DNA of 35,610 nt from Gammaproteobacteria bacterium (GTDB taxonomy: Bacteria; Pseudomonadota; Gammaproteobacteria; JABXHR01). Positions 8,056 through 16,957 of this stretch are shown here, in pieces. The stretch covers positions 1 to 35,610 of the forward strand of contig JABXHR010000193.1 in the NCBI GenBank assembly GCA_013373515.1. The letters are read 5' to 3'. The position numbers and the translations under genes are program-made. Within the stretch, counting starts at the first letter, position 1; every line of letters starts with the position of its first letter. The notes under the pieces were generated by a model. It saw only the letters and a program-made list of their open reading frames with translations, made no database searches and had not been told where the DNA came from.

Positions 8056-9261
8056 ATGACTGAAGTATTCATCGGACGACAACCAATCCTCGACCGCGAG
8101 CGCAGGCTTTTTGGCTATGAATTGCTATTTCGAGGCCAAGCGCAGGACACACAGGCCCATTTCATTGATGGCGATGCTGCCACCTCACAGGTGATGTGGA
8201 ACGCGGTCAATGAATTTGGTCTCGACAAATTGGTCGATGGCCGCAATGCCTTCGTCAATATCACTGAAAACTTTATGCGCCAACCGAAGCTGGTGGTATT
8301 GCCGACGCGAAAGACCTTCTTAGAAATACTTGAGAGTACAAAAGTCGACGACCGTGTTGTGCTGGGATGCCGAGAGCTTAAGCGAAGAGGCTACAGCTTG
8401 GCACTCGATGACTATCATTTTCAACCCAATCTAGCGCCACTGATCGAATTGGTAGATCTAATCAAAGTAGATGTTCCCAAACTCACTGAAGAAACCCTTG
8501 AGCTTCGATTTGGTGACCTGCAAAAGACGGGGGCCAAGCTACTGGCAGAAAAGGTGGAGACGCCAGAGCAATACGCCTATCTAAGTGAATTGGGCTTTGA
8601 CTATTTCCAAGGGTATTACTTTGCCAAGCCCAACACCCTCTCAGCGAAGAAAATCGAGAGCAATCGTGCCATTTTGATACAGCTGATCTCCAAGCTGCAC
8701 AACACCCAAACAGAACTGCGCGAACTGATAGAGATCATCAACCGCGACGTTGCGCTCTCTGTCGGAGTGATGCGCTATGCCAACTCCCCTGCCAATGGCT
8801 TTGTTCGCAAAATCGGCTCGGTACAGCAAGCCGTCGTGTTACTTGGACGGATCACCATTCGCAACTGGGCCACTTTGTTGCTCCTCATTCGCGAAAACAC
8901 CAAACCCAACGAGCTCTTTCGCCTGACGCTGTACCGCGCACGCTGTTGCGAATTACTAGCCAAAGCAGCCAATCACGACCAAGCCGACACCTTCTTTACG
9001 GTCGGCCTACTGGCCTCGCTCGATGCCATCTTGGACATGCCAATTGCCGACGTGCTGACGCAAATCGGCATTGAGCCCGGCATGCAGCTGGCAATCATCG
9101 AAGGAAAAGGCCTACGGGGCAAAGCGCTAGAATGCGCAATGGCCATGAGCATGAATCAACCCGATCAGGCCCAATTTGGGTCCTTGCCAAGCACACAGCT
9201 GCTTGAAATCCATAACCAAGCCCGCGCTTGGGCGGATGAATCCATTGCGTTGCTAGTTTAG
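8056..9261 (+). CDS. EAL-HDOD domain protein
   Basis: A 401-residue signalling protein with an N-terminal EAL-like domain (about 1-195) and a C-terminal HDOD domain (about 200-400). The opening VFIGRQPILDRERRLFGYELLFR is typical of the YuxH/CdgJ class. The EAL signature is reduced to ELL (22-24), the DDFGxG loop reads LDDYHF, and several metal ligands of active phosphodiesterases are not recognisable, so c-di-GMP hydrolysis is unlikely. The protein may bind the nucleotide or act only as a scaffold. An upstream TTG at 8029 keeps the frame open, but homology begins at the ATG of 8056; neither has a clear ribosome binding site. A 7-bp stem (TAGCGCC 9259-9265 / GGCGCTA 9273-9279) overlaps the stop codon. 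Confidence 0.85.
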   Translation: MTEVFIGRQPILDRERRLFGYELLFRGQAQDTQAHFIDGDAATSQVMWNAVNEFGLDKLVDGRNAFVNITENFMRQPKLVVLPTRKTFLEILESTKVDDRVVLGCRELKRRGYSLALDDYHFQPNLAPLIELVDLIKVDVPKLTEETLELRFGDLQKTGAKLLAEKVETPEQYAYLSELGFDYFQGYYFAKPNTLSAKKIESNRAILIQLISKLHNTQTELRELIEIINRDVALSVGVMRYANSPANGFVRKIGSVQQAVVLLGRITIRNWATLLLLIRENTKPNELFRLTLYRARCCELLAKAANHDQADTFFTVGLLASLDAILDMPIADVLTQIGIEPGMQLAIIEGKGLRGKALECAMAMSMNQPDQAQFGSLPSTQLLEIHNQARAWADESIALLV

Positions 9262-9312
9262 CGCCCTCGATTGGCGCTATACTTTGGCACTTTCCATTGT
9301 TGTGCTCTGTCG

Positions 9313-11025
9313 ATGCGCCTGTCCAAATTTCATCTCAATACTTTGCGAGACACCCCTGCTGACGCAGAGGTCATTAGTCACCAATTGATGCTGCGTGCCG
9401 GCATGATTCGCCGCTTGGGTTCAGGCTTATACTCATGGCTGCCACTAGGGCTGCGCGTGCTACACAAAGTCAGCAATATCGTGCGCGAAGAGATGAATCG
9501 CGCCGGTGCGCTGGAGGTATTCATGCCTTCCGCACAGCCCGCCGAGCTATGGGAAGAATCGGGCCGCTGGCAGAAATTTGGCCCAGAGCTGTTGCGGTTT
9601 AAAGATCGCCACGAGCGCGACTTTTGTATGGGGCCAACGCACGAAGAGGTCATCACCGATATTGCGCGCAACGAGCTACAAAGCTACAAGCAATTGCCGA
9701 TCAATTTCTACCAAATTCAAACCAAGTTCCGCGATGAAATCCGCCCCCGTTTTGGCGTGATGCGTTCGCGGGAATTCATTATGAAAGATGCATACTCATT
9801 TAGCGTCAACGCCGAAGGTTTGGTGGCCGAGTACGACAATATGTATCAAGCCTACTGTGCGATTTTCGACCGCTTTGGCCTTGAGTACCGTGCGGTTGCA
9901 GCGGACTCTGGCGCCATCGGCGGCGATGCCTCTAAAGAATTTATGGTGCTGGCGTCATCGGGTGAGGACGATATCGTCTACTGCCCCAATAGCGACTACG
10001 CGGCTAATATCGAAGCGGCCGAGGCCATGGCCATCGAAACCGCCGATGAAGCGCCTTTAGAAATGATCAAAACCGCCACGCCAAACACCAAAACCATCGC
10101 GGCGCTGGTCGAGAATCACAACCTCCCCATCGAGAAAACCGTTAAAACGCTAATGGTCAAAGCCAGTGACGACTGCGACGCCGAAATCGTCGCACTGATG
10201 GTGCGCGGTGATCACGAGCTGAACGAAGTTAAAGCGGAAAAGCTCCCCCAAGTGGCAAGCCCGCTTGAAATGGCCGACGAAGCCACCATCCGCCGCTTGG
10301 TCGGTGCAGGCCCGGGCTCTCTGGGTCCCATTGGACTGCAGATCCCATTGGTCATCGACCGCAGTGTGGCCACCATGAAAAACTTTGGTGCCGGTGCCAA
10401 CGAAGACGATTTCCACTATTTCAATATCAACTGGGGCCGTGATCTCCCGTTGCCAGAAGTGGCCGATATTCGCAATGTGGTGCGCGGCGATGCCTCCCCT
10501 GACGGCCAAGGCTCACTCGACATCATGCGTGGCATTGAAGTCGGGCATATTTTCCAGTTGGGCCGCACTTACTCTGAGGCCATGGACTGCACCGTGCTCG
10601 ACGAAAACGGCCAGCCACAAGTGCTGTGGATGGGATGCTATGGCATCGGTGTCACACGTGTCGTCGCCGCTGCGATTGAGCAAAATAATGACGACAGCGG
10701 CATTATTTGGCCCGAGGCGATTGCGCCATTTACGGTGGCGATCTGCCCGCTCAACGGCGCAAAATCCGAAGCGGTACGCAGCAAAGCAGACGCTCTTTAC
10801 AGCGAGTTGCAAGCGCGTGGTGTCGACGTATGCTTGGATGATCGCGGCTTGCGACCAGGTGCAATGTTCGCCGATCTAGAACTTATCGGTGTGCCGCATC
10901 GTTTGGTCATTTCGGATCGCGGTCTCAATAACGGTGAAATCGAATATAAAGGCCGGCGTGACAGCGAAGCGACCATGTTTGCCGCAGAAGACGCCATTGA
11001 CAGCTTGTTAGCCCGACTACAGTGA
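9313..11025 (+). CDS. proS: prolyl-tRNA synthetase
   Basis: Charges tRNA-Pro with proline; class II aminoacyl-tRNA synthetase, bacterial type, 570 residues against 572 in E. coli. The start at 9313 gives [20 protein letters not shown], which aligns with known ProS N-termini, so the 14 extra residues of the longer frame are dropped. [10 protein letters not shown] (motif 2 region), an insertion (INS) editing domain in the middle third (about 225-400), [16 protein letters not shown] (motif 3) and the C-terminal anticodon-binding domain are all present. TATACT at 9278-9283 could serve as a -10 element, but no good -35 accompanies it. The gene converges on the GspE-type ATPase with a 21-base gap. 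Confidence 0.97.
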   Translation: MRLSKFHLNTLRDTPADAEVISHQLMLRAGMIRRLGSGLYSWLPLGLRVLHKVSNIVREEMNRAGALEVFMPSAQPAELWEESGRWQKFGPELLRFKDRHERDFCMGPTHEEVITDIARNELQSYKQLPINFYQIQTKFRDEIRPRFGVMRSREFIMKDAYSFSVNAEGLVAEYDNMYQAYCAIFDRFGLEYRAVAADSGAIGGDASKEFMVLASSGEDDIVYCPNSDYAANIEAAEAMAIETADEAPLEMIKTATPNTKTIAALVENHNLPIEKTVKTLMVKASDDCDAEIVALMVRGDHELNEVKAEKLPQVASPLEMADEATIRRLVGAGPGSLGPIGLQIPLVIDRSVATMKNFGAGANEDDFHYFNINWGRDLPLPEVADIRNVVRGDASPDGQGSLDIMRGIEVGHIFQLGRTYSEAMDCTVLDENGQPQVLWMGCYGIGVTRVVAAAIEQNNDDSGIIWPEAIAPFTVAICPLNGAKSEAVRSKADALYSELQARGVDVCLDDRGLRPGAMFADLELIGVPHRLVISDRGLNNGEIEYKGRRDSEATMFAAEDAIDSLLARLQ

Positions 11026-11046
11026 TCTTGTGATGGCCTGTTTGAA

Positions 11047-12816
11047 TCAGCCCAGCACCTCTGGGCTAGAACTCAGCGCTTCTTCCAATGTCGTTTTACC
11101 ACTGGCCACCTTGGTCAGTGCGCTCTGACGCAGTGACTGCATCCCGCCTTTGACCGCGGCAGTACGCAGTTGGCGATTGGTGGCATCCTGCAGCAAACGC
11201 ATGTCCCCCAATTGCTGGGGCGTAAATATCTCAAAAAGTGCACTGCGGCCTTTATAGCCCGTTTGGTTACACTTGGCGCAACCATTGGCCGTCTGAACTT
11301 TAGCGGGTTTACTGGCTTTGAGCGGCTTTGCCGCAGATTGCCAAGCCACATCGTCCAACTCGATGGAAATCGCACAATGTGTACATACATTACGCACCAA
11401 CCGCTGCGCCAGCACACCATTGAGCGTGGCCTCGATAAGGTAAGGCGCAACGCCTAAGTCGCGCAAACGCGCCACCGCGCCGGGCGCATCGTTAGTGTGC
11501 AAGGTCGCCAACACCAAGTGCCCCGTCAATGCGGCTTGTATCGTCATTTTGGCGGTTTCTGCATCGCGAATTTCACCAACCATGATCACATCTGGATCTT
11601 GGCGCAGCAAGGTACGGATACCCGATGCAAAATCGAGCCCAATGCTCGAGTTAACTTGCAGCTGTGAAAATGCAGGGAAGACATATTCGATCGGATCCTC
11701 AATGGTACAAACATTGAGCCCTGGGTGATTTATTGCTTGTAGGGTCGCATATAAGGTACTGGTTTTGCCTGAGCCAGTAGGGCCGGTGACCAGCACCAAT
11801 CCATGCCGTCGATTGACGAGCTCGCGCCACACAACGAGCTCTGATTCAACCATGCCCAACTGATCCATCCCACGCTCAAGCGCGGTGGGGTCAAGCAGCC
11901 GCAACACGGCTTTCTCACCCGCTGCCGCAGGCATCAGCGAGACGCGAATGTCATACTCCACGCCCCCATCGCCCCGAATACGCATCCGACCATCTTGTGG
12001 CTTTCGGTGTTCGGCCACATCAAGCCCAGCCATGTGTTTGATTCGGCTGACAAAGCCTGCGTGTAGTGCGACGGGAAAGCTTTGAACCTCTTGCAGTTGT
12101 CCATCCTGGCGAAAGCGCAGCACGGAATGCGTGCGATTGGGTTGAAGGTGGATATCGCTGGCGCCGTGATCGACCGCTTCTTGAAGAATCCAATCGACCA
12201 ACTTGGCCACATGTCGCTCGTCCCCGCCTTTGAGTCCCTCGACATCAATCAGACGCTCTAGGTTCTGCCCACCGATTCGCTCGCCACGGGTATCTGCCTT
12301 GTCCATTGAATTGGCCAGACCATAGATTTGCGAACGCAATTTAGCGAGCGCTTTAGGCGAGATCAACTCGATCACAATTTCTCGCTGACTGGCTTGGGCG
12401 ATGGTGCTGCGCCAGCTGCGATCAAACGGCTCGATGGTCGCGATGGTTATGCGCTGCTTATCGATGGCCACTGGAATAAAGTGGTAGCGGTTGGCAAAGG
12501 GTTCTGCCGCAACACTGGCCAGCGCTTGGGCCGCTGTAACCCGTCGATGTGACGGTAAAACTGGGAGCGAGTAGGTTTCTGCAAGCCAAGTAATCACTCG
12601 ATCTGCATCAATTAAAGTGCCATCAGTACAGGGCAACGCGAGGCGTGAAAACAACGACAGTGCAGGCTCGGTGGGCTGCGCCGCGCTTTCGCTGGTGATA
12701 CGGCGTACCGCCACATCATCCAACAGCCCAAGGCTTTGAAATTGATTGGCCACCGCCACGGCTGACAGTCTGTCAAAGCCGTCAGTAATGCTGGGGAGTT
12801 GTTTTGCGAGTTCCAT
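11047..12816 (-). CDS. GspE/PilB-family secretion or pilus ATPase
   Basis: Cytoplasmic hexameric ATPase powering type II secretion or type IV pilus assembly, 589 residues. The N-terminal T2SSE-N-like region (1-165) leads to the ATPase core: Walker A GPTGSGKT at 345-352, Asp box TIEDPIE at 371-377, Walker B VIMVGEIRD at 410-418 and His box LATLHTND at 436-443. A tetracysteine zinc site is present as CTHC (478-481) and CAKC (513-516). All catalytic motifs look intact. It stands alone, with no pilin, PilC, PilD or Gsp genes in the window, so its machine cannot be assigned. No strong ribosome binding site precedes the ATG. A 7-bp hairpin (11049-11067) overlaps the stop codon in the gap to proS. 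Confidence 0.85.
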   Translation of the reverse strand: MELAKQLPSITDGFDRLSAVAVANQFQSLGLLDDVAVRRITSESAAQPTEPALSLFSRLALPCTDGTLIDADRVITWLAETYSLPVLPSHRRVTAAQALASVAAEPFANRYHFIPVAIDKQRITIATIEPFDRSWRSTIAQASQREIVIELISPKALAKLRSQIYGLANSMDKADTRGERIGGQNLERLIDVEGLKGGDERHVAKLVDWILQEAVDHGASDIHLQPNRTHSVLRFRQDGQLQEVQSFPVALHAGFVSRIKHMAGLDVAEHRKPQDGRMRIRGDGGVEYDIRVSLMPAAAGEKAVLRLLDPTALERGMDQLGMVESELVVWRELVNRRHGLVLVTGPTGSGKTSTLYATLQAINHPGLNVCTIEDPIEYVFPAFSQLQVNSSIGLDFASGIRTLLRQDPDVIMVGEIRDAETAKMTIQAALTGHLVLATLHTNDAPGAVARLRDLGVAPYLIEATLNGVLAQRLVRNVCTHCAISIELDDVAWQSAAKPLKASKPAKVQTANGCAKCNQTGYKGRSALFEIFTPQQLGDMRLLQDATNRQLRTAAVKGGMQSLRQSALTKVASGKTTLEEALSSSPEVLG

Positions 12817-13007
12817 ACAGTGGTTATCGGCTCAGGCCATAGGCTCTGAATAGCCGTTTTCATAACGCACTAGGGCAAGTCTGTGAGGCGCGTGGCGCAT
12901 TAGACAAAAACCTGCTTACTTGCGATTTAGGCACAAATTCAAAATGCACACTTGATTCCAGAGGCGGGGCACTTACTATGGGCGTTTGACCTTTTACAGA
13001 GACTGCT

Positions 13008-13559
13008 GTGGAAATACTCGTCGCTTGGCATTCCCGAGATGGCCATACTGCTGCCTTAGCCGATCATATCGCTCGTGGAATTGAGCTTGAGCATTGCACG
13101 GCGCGGATGCGTCAGAGCCCAGACAGCAATGGCGACATGCCCCTACTGTCACCGGACGATTTTGTCGGTATTGGCGGTATTGCACTCGGGTCTGCCTGCT
13201 ACTTCGGCGGCATGGCGGGTTCGTTAAAGCGTTGCCTCGATGCAACCAGCGACCTCTGGGTGGAGCAAGTGCTCAGAGACAAGCCATTTTTAGTGTTTAC
13301 CAGTGCTGATGCGCTGCACTCTGGCTTGGAGTCTACGTTGCTCAGCATGGCCGTGCCGCTTTTACATCACGGCATGATTTATCTCGGCGCACCGCTCAAT
13401 AGCCCAGAGCTCGGTCGCGGCGCAGGCAGCATCTACGGCGCCAACCAACACCCGGCGGGCAGTCCTAAAATGCAGCCCAACCGAGACGAAGGGGCGCTTG
13501 CCCAAGCCTGTGGCCAACGCTTGGCCAAAGTGGCTAAAGCACTGGAGGGACAGCTATGA
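13008..13559 (+). CDS. WrbA-like flavodoxin-fold protein
   Basis: A 183-residue flavodoxin-fold protein, probably an FMN-dependent NAD(P)H:quinone reductase of the WrbA type. The N-terminal strand and phosphate loop EILVAWHSRDGHTAALADHI, the central GSACYFGGMAGSLKRCLD block, the FTSADALHSGLESTLLSM strand-helix and the GRGAGSIYGANQHPAG loop match the WrbA layout, though it is slightly shorter than E. coli WrbA. It starts with GTG; the ribosome binding site is weak. The stop overlaps the DUF2069 start by four bases, so the pair is translationally coupled, as in many Gammaproteobacteria. Confidence 0.82.
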   Translation: MEILVAWHSRDGHTAALADHIARGIELEHCTARMRQSPDSNGDMPLLSPDDFVGIGGIALGSACYFGGMAGSLKRCLDATSDLWVEQVLRDKPFLVFTSADALHSGLESTLLSMAVPLLHHGMIYLGAPLNSPELGRGAGSIYGANQHPAGSPKMQPNRDEGALAQACGQRLAKVAKALEGQL

Positions 13560-13903
13560 GCCGCACGGCGACGTTGGTAGGCGCACTCGGCTTGATCGCG
13601 CTAGGGCTGGTTGGATTTTCGTTTTGGCTGTCGCCAGAGCGTATTCCGCGCAGCCTGTTGATTTTGGTGTTTTGCGGGCCACTGTTGCTGCCGCTTCGCG
13701 GCGTGTTGCGCGGCAATGTTCGATCACATATTTGGCTCGGGTTTTTAGCTTTCGCCTATTTTGCCATTGGCATCGATGTCGCCATCAACCGCATCGACGC
13801 CGAACGGCAATTCGGCATTGCGACCACGGTGCTCAGCTTGCTCATGTGGTTTGGCAGTATCGGCTTTGTCCGTCAGCACTCGCCCAAGAAACCGAAGCGA
13901 TAA
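13556..13903 (+). CDS. DUF2069 family membrane protein
   Basis: A small integral-membrane protein of 115 residues with four hydrophobic segments (about 7-25, 34-50, 57-77, 85-103) and a basic tail ending KKPKR. The pattern and the position after a WrbA-like gene match DUF2069, a family without known function. It starts in an ATGA overlap with the flavodoxin gene. Its last 159 bases lie antisense to the 3' end of hda, so the two coding sequences constrain each other. Confidence 0.78.
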   Translation: MSRTATLVGALGLIALGLVGFSFWLSPERIPRSLLILVFCGPLLLPLRGVLRGNVRSHIWLGFLAFAYFAIGIDVAINRIDAERQFGIATTVLSLLMWFGSIGFVRQHSPKKPKR

Positions 13904-14572
13904 GGGTTTTTGCTCGGCTTGCGCCAGCTTGGCCAAATCGGCTTGCAAGTTCAATAGTGCGCGTGGCGTGCGTGCACAGTGTCGCAATAAATACTGGCTA
14001 AACCGAGGCTCCCAGTTCGCGCCTAGACGTTTGGCCGCATTGGTCAAAATTTGATCAAGCTGAGCATCACTGAGCGCCGCCACCAACAATCGCTCTGCCC
14101 CCATCAATCTAGAGCTCAAATCCGGCACCAACGGTTTGACTTGCGCGGGCTCTAGGTGACTGGCCAACACCACACAATTGTGTTGCGATTGGCAGCGATT
14201 GAGAAAATGGAACAAGGCTTCTTCACTTTGCCAATCGCCCAACAGACGATCAAACTCATCGAGCACCAATAGGTCGTAACGCTCAAGGTCATTTAGCGGC
14301 GATAGCTCGATGTCATCGAACTGCCCCACCAGCGATGAGGTACGTAGATACAGTGCAGATTGCCCCGCTGCCGTCGCCTCGCCAACCAACGCCATACAGG
14401 CGGTGGTCAAGCCTGACTTGGCCGGGGTACGCAGCCAAAACCGTCCACGTGCTTCGCCCTTTGCCAGCGCCAACAAGCGCGCACGAATGTTGTCCGCGCA
14501 GACCAAATCGCTCAAGCGCTGCGGCACGCTGGGCGTACTGAGGTCTAGAACCAGTTGCGGGGATGTGGGCAT
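13745..14572 (-). CDS. hda: DnaA-homologue Hda, regulator of replication initiation
   Basis: AAA+ homologue of DnaA that, with the DNA-loaded sliding clamp, promotes hydrolysis of DnaA-ATP and so prevents re-initiation. The N-terminal QLVLDL (6-11) matches the clamp-binding motif of Hda. Walker B LLVLDEFDRL lies at 101-110 and the DLSSRL box VII motif at 151-156. Walker A is poorly conserved (RTPAKSGLTT, 48-57), as it also is in E. coli Hda. I use the ATG at 14572 rather than GTG at 14578 because it places the clamp motif normally. The product has 275 residues against about 235 in relatives; the extra tail of roughly 40 residues is encoded opposite DUF2069. It diverges from purM. Confidence 0.85.
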   Translation of the reverse strand: MPTSPQLVLDLSTPSVPQRLSDLVCADNIRARLLALAKGEARGRFWLRTPAKSGLTTACMALVGEATAAGQSALYLRTSSLVGQFDDIELSPLNDLERYDLLVLDEFDRLLGDWQSEEALFHFLNRCQSQHNCVVLASHLEPAQVKPLVPDLSSRLMGAERLLVAALSDAQLDQILTNAAKRLGANWEPRFSQYLLRHCARTPRALLNLQADLAKLAQAEQKPLSLRFLGRVLTDKADTAKPHEQAEHRGRNAELPFGVDAVDGDIDANGKIGES

Positions 14573-14585
14573 GAACACGATGCGC

Positions 14586-14613
14586 TTCGACTGCGAGCCG
14601 CCTATGGTATCAT
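14586..14613 (+). promoter_or_regulatory. candidate purM promoter
   Basis: TTCGAC (14586-14591) and TATCAT (14608-14613), 16 bases apart, form a reasonable sigma-70 pair about 25 bases ahead of the purM start, inside the 66-base gap between the divergent hda and purM starts. I see no PurR-like operator. The call rests on pattern only. Confidence 0.4.
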
Positions 14614-14638
14614 TTCGCTTTTACCTCCTGCGTAAATC

Positions 14639-15661
14639 ATGTCCAGCGATTCCATCAGTTACCGCGACGCGGGTGTCGATATCGACGCCGGCGAGCAGCT
14701 CGTCCAAAACATCAAACCCCTGGTCGCCAAAACGCGGCGCAAAGAACAACTCGGCGGCATTGGCGGCTTTGGCGGGCTGTTTGAAGTACCGCAAGGCTAC
14801 AAGCGTCCCGTATTGGTTTCCGGCACCGATGGTGTGGGCACCAAATTGCGACTGGCCATCGACACTGGCAAGGTCGATACCATTGGCCAAGACCTCGTTG
14901 CGATGTGCTGTAACGATATTTTGGTCTGCGGTGCTGAACCACTCTATTTCCTCGATTACTACGCCACTGCCAAGCTCGATGTCGATGTGGCCACCCGCGT
15001 GGTGGGCGGCATTGCCGATGGTTGCGCCTTGGCAGGCATGGCGCTAATCGGCGGTGAAACCGCAGAAATGCCGGGCATGTACGAGGGCGATGATTTTGAC
15101 TTGGCGGGCTTTTCGGTCGGCATCGTCGAGCACGATGACATTATCGATGGCAGCGAAGTCAACGCAGGCGATGTACTTTTAGGCTTGGCCTCTAGCGGCC
15201 CCCATTCAAATGGCTACAGCTTGGTGCGCAAGGTCTACGACAAAGCCACCAGCAAACCTGACATCGACGGCAAGCCTTTGATGGACGCACTGCTGGCGCC
15301 CACGCGCATCTATGTGAAAAGCCTGCTTGCGGCCATCGAACAAGGCGGCATTCACGCCATGGCCCACATCACCGGTGGCGGCTTGACCGACAACATCCCG
15401 CGCGTACTGCCAGACCATTTGGCAGCCAAAATCAACTTGTCCAGCTGGACCTTACCCGAGGTCTTCCAGTGGCTACAAAGCGAAGGCCCCATCGAGCAAA
15501 GCGAAATGCTGCGCACCTTCAATTGCGGCATCGGTATGGTGGTTGTGGTTGCGGCGGACAAAGCCGCCGAGCTTGAAGCATTTTTGCGTGCACAAGGCGA
15601 GACCGTCTACACCATCGGTGAGATTGTTGAGCGCACTGATGGTGCCGTGGTCTACGAATGA
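14639..15661 (+). CDS. purM: phosphoribosylformylglycinamidine cyclo-ligase (AIR synthetase)
   Basis: Catalyses the ATP-dependent closure of FGAM to aminoimidazole ribotide, the fifth step of purine synthesis. The 340-residue product is close to the 345 of E. coli. Recognisable blocks are [38 protein letters not shown], the [13 protein letters not shown] strand-loop, [16 protein letters not shown] and [16 protein letters not shown], all typical of PurM. The start is well supported by homology although the region ahead lacks a clear Shine-Dalgarno. The stop overlaps the purN start (ATGA), giving a coupled purMN operon. Confidence 0.97.
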   Translation: MSSDSISYRDAGVDIDAGEQLVQNIKPLVAKTRRKEQLGGIGGFGGLFEVPQGYKRPVLVSGTDGVGTKLRLAIDTGKVDTIGQDLVAMCCNDILVCGAEPLYFLDYYATAKLDVDVATRVVGGIADGCALAGMALIGGETAEMPGMYEGDDFDLAGFSVGIVEHDDIIDGSEVNAGDVLLGLASSGPHSNGYSLVRKVYDKATSKPDIDGKPLMDALLAPTRIYVKSLLAAIEQGGIHAMAHITGGGLTDNIPRVLPDHLAAKINLSSWTLPEVFQWLQSEGPIEQSEMLRTFNCGIGMVVVVAADKAAELEAFLRAQGETVYTIGEIVERTDGAVVYE

Positions 15662-16299
15662 AGCGATTAGTGGTATTCATTTCGGGCCGCGGCTCGAATA
15701 TGCAAGCCATCGTCAATGCCTGTACCAGCGGTGTGCTCAACGCCAAAGTGGTCGCAGTGATTAGCGATCAACCTGACGCGGCAGGGCTCGCTTGGGCCAG
15801 CGCACAAGGGCTCAATGCGCGCTGTGTGCCGCGCGGCGACTACGCAAGCAAAACCGAGCACCAAGCCGCGCTGCTCGCCGCTGCAAACGATACAAATCCT
15901 GACTGGATTTTACTTGCGGGCTTTATGCGCATTTTGAGCCCAGCGTTTATTGCTGGGGCCGTCGCGCCCATCGTCAATATTCACCCCTCTCGATTGCCAA
16001 AATACAAAGGACTCGACACCCACCAACGCTGCTTAGACGCAGGCGATACGGTGCATGGCGCCAGTGTGCACATTGTGACGGCCGAACTGGATGATGGTCC
16101 CGTGATTGCACAATCATGCGTGGAAGTTCTCCCACAAGATGACGCCGACTCCCTCGCCGCACGGGTCTTGAAAACCGAGCATCCACTCTACATCTTTAGC
16201 ATTCACAAGCTATTAACCGATGCTGTTGAATACTCTGACGGTCATTTAATTCCTGGCGATCTATGCGAACCTCTTCCGCTGCAATTCTCCGAGTTCTAA
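15658..16299 (+). CDS. purN: phosphoribosylglycinamide formyltransferase
   Basis: Transfers the formyl group from 10-formyl-THF to GAR in purine synthesis. The 213 residues match the E. coli length. The phosphate-binding loop [10 protein letters not shown] is at 8-17, and the catalytic triad residues appear as Asn107 and His109 (in [13 protein letters not shown]) and Asp145 (in AELDDGP). It is coupled to purM by a four-base overlap. Its last 37 bases overlap the DUF3108 gene in another frame, so the three genes probably form one transcript. Confidence 0.96.
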   Translation: MKRLVVFISGRGSNMQAIVNACTSGVLNAKVVAVISDQPDAAGLAWASAQGLNARCVPRGDYASKTEHQAALLAAANDTNPDWILLAGFMRILSPAFIAGAVAPIVNIHPSRLPKYKGLDTHQRCLDAGDTVHGASVHIVTAELDDGPVIAQSCVEVLPQDDADSLAARVLKTEHPLYIFSIHKLLTDAVEYSDGHLIPGDLCEPLPLQFSEF

Positions 16300-16919
16300 C
16301 CCTAAGCACCCTAATTTTGGGCAGTGCAAAACTATGGGCAATCGAGCCGATTACCGTGATTTATGCTGCCAGCAATGGCGTCATCGAAGCGGCACAAATG
16401 GAGATGGCGCTTAAACACAACGGCGACGTCGGCACCATACAGGCAAAATCTACCCCACGCGGGCTCGGCAAAGCCTTCTCCAAGCAGCTCACTAACACCG
16501 AAACCTCACGCTTCAAAATCATCAATGGCGGCTTTGTCGAGACCATCGATTACAGCCTTGAGACGCACAAGAGCAGCAAGGTGTGGAAGCGCACCGCCGA
16601 TGGAACCCCCACGGCGGACCGGCTCGGCCTACAATTGAACCTAGCCCAGTTCCTAAGCCAAGGCGTCAGCTCGGGCGATTTAAGCTACCTCACCCCCAAC
16701 AAATCCCTAGCCACGTTTAGCTGGTACGTCGACGGCGATGAAACCGTCGAGTTCAATGGCGAAACGCTCCCCGTCAAACGTGTCATCCGTGTCGACGGTG
16801 ATCGCAAGGTCATCGGTTGGCACTCTGCAAAAACCAATTGGCTACCCACCAAAATGGAGCTTTGGGATGAGGGCAAACTCGTCGCTCGACTTACGTTAGA
16901 AAGCATTCGACGGAACTGA
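16263..16919 (+). CDS. DUF3108 family exported protein
   Basis: A 218-residue protein with an N-terminal signal peptide (about 1-26, cleavage near KLWA) and a beta-rich mature part. The order purM-purN-DUF3108 and the pattern of alternating short strands fit the DUF3108 family, usually predicted to be periplasmic and of unknown function. The start lies inside purN (37-base overlap), which suggests translational coupling. No catalytic motif is visible. Confidence 0.72.
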   Translation: MRTSSAAILRVLTLSTLILGSAKLWAIEPITVIYAASNGVIEAAQMEMALKHNGDVGTIQAKSTPRGLGKAFSKQLTNTETSRFKIINGGFVETIDYSLETHKSSKVWKRTADGTPTADRLGLQLNLAQFLSQGVSSGDLSYLTPNKSLATFSWYVDGDETVEFNGETLPVKRVIRVDGDRKVIGWHSAKTNWLPTKMELWDEGKLVARLTLESIRRN

Positions 16920-16957
16920 TAACACGTTACAATTTGGGTTTTTGCGGCGCGTGAACT

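Noticed and set aside
9259-9279. 7-bp stem over the EAL-HDOD stop codon as a terminator
   Set aside because: No T run follows, and the element overlaps a TATACT that may belong to the proS promoter.
11049-11067. 7-bp hairpin between proS and the GspE-type gene as a terminator
   Set aside because: It lies inside the ATPase coding end and has no T run on either side; too weak to annotate.
14310-15047. 245-residue plus-strand open frame spanning hda and purM
   Set aside because: It crosses two well-conserved genes in other frames and its product is low-complexity Ser/Pro/Ala sequence.
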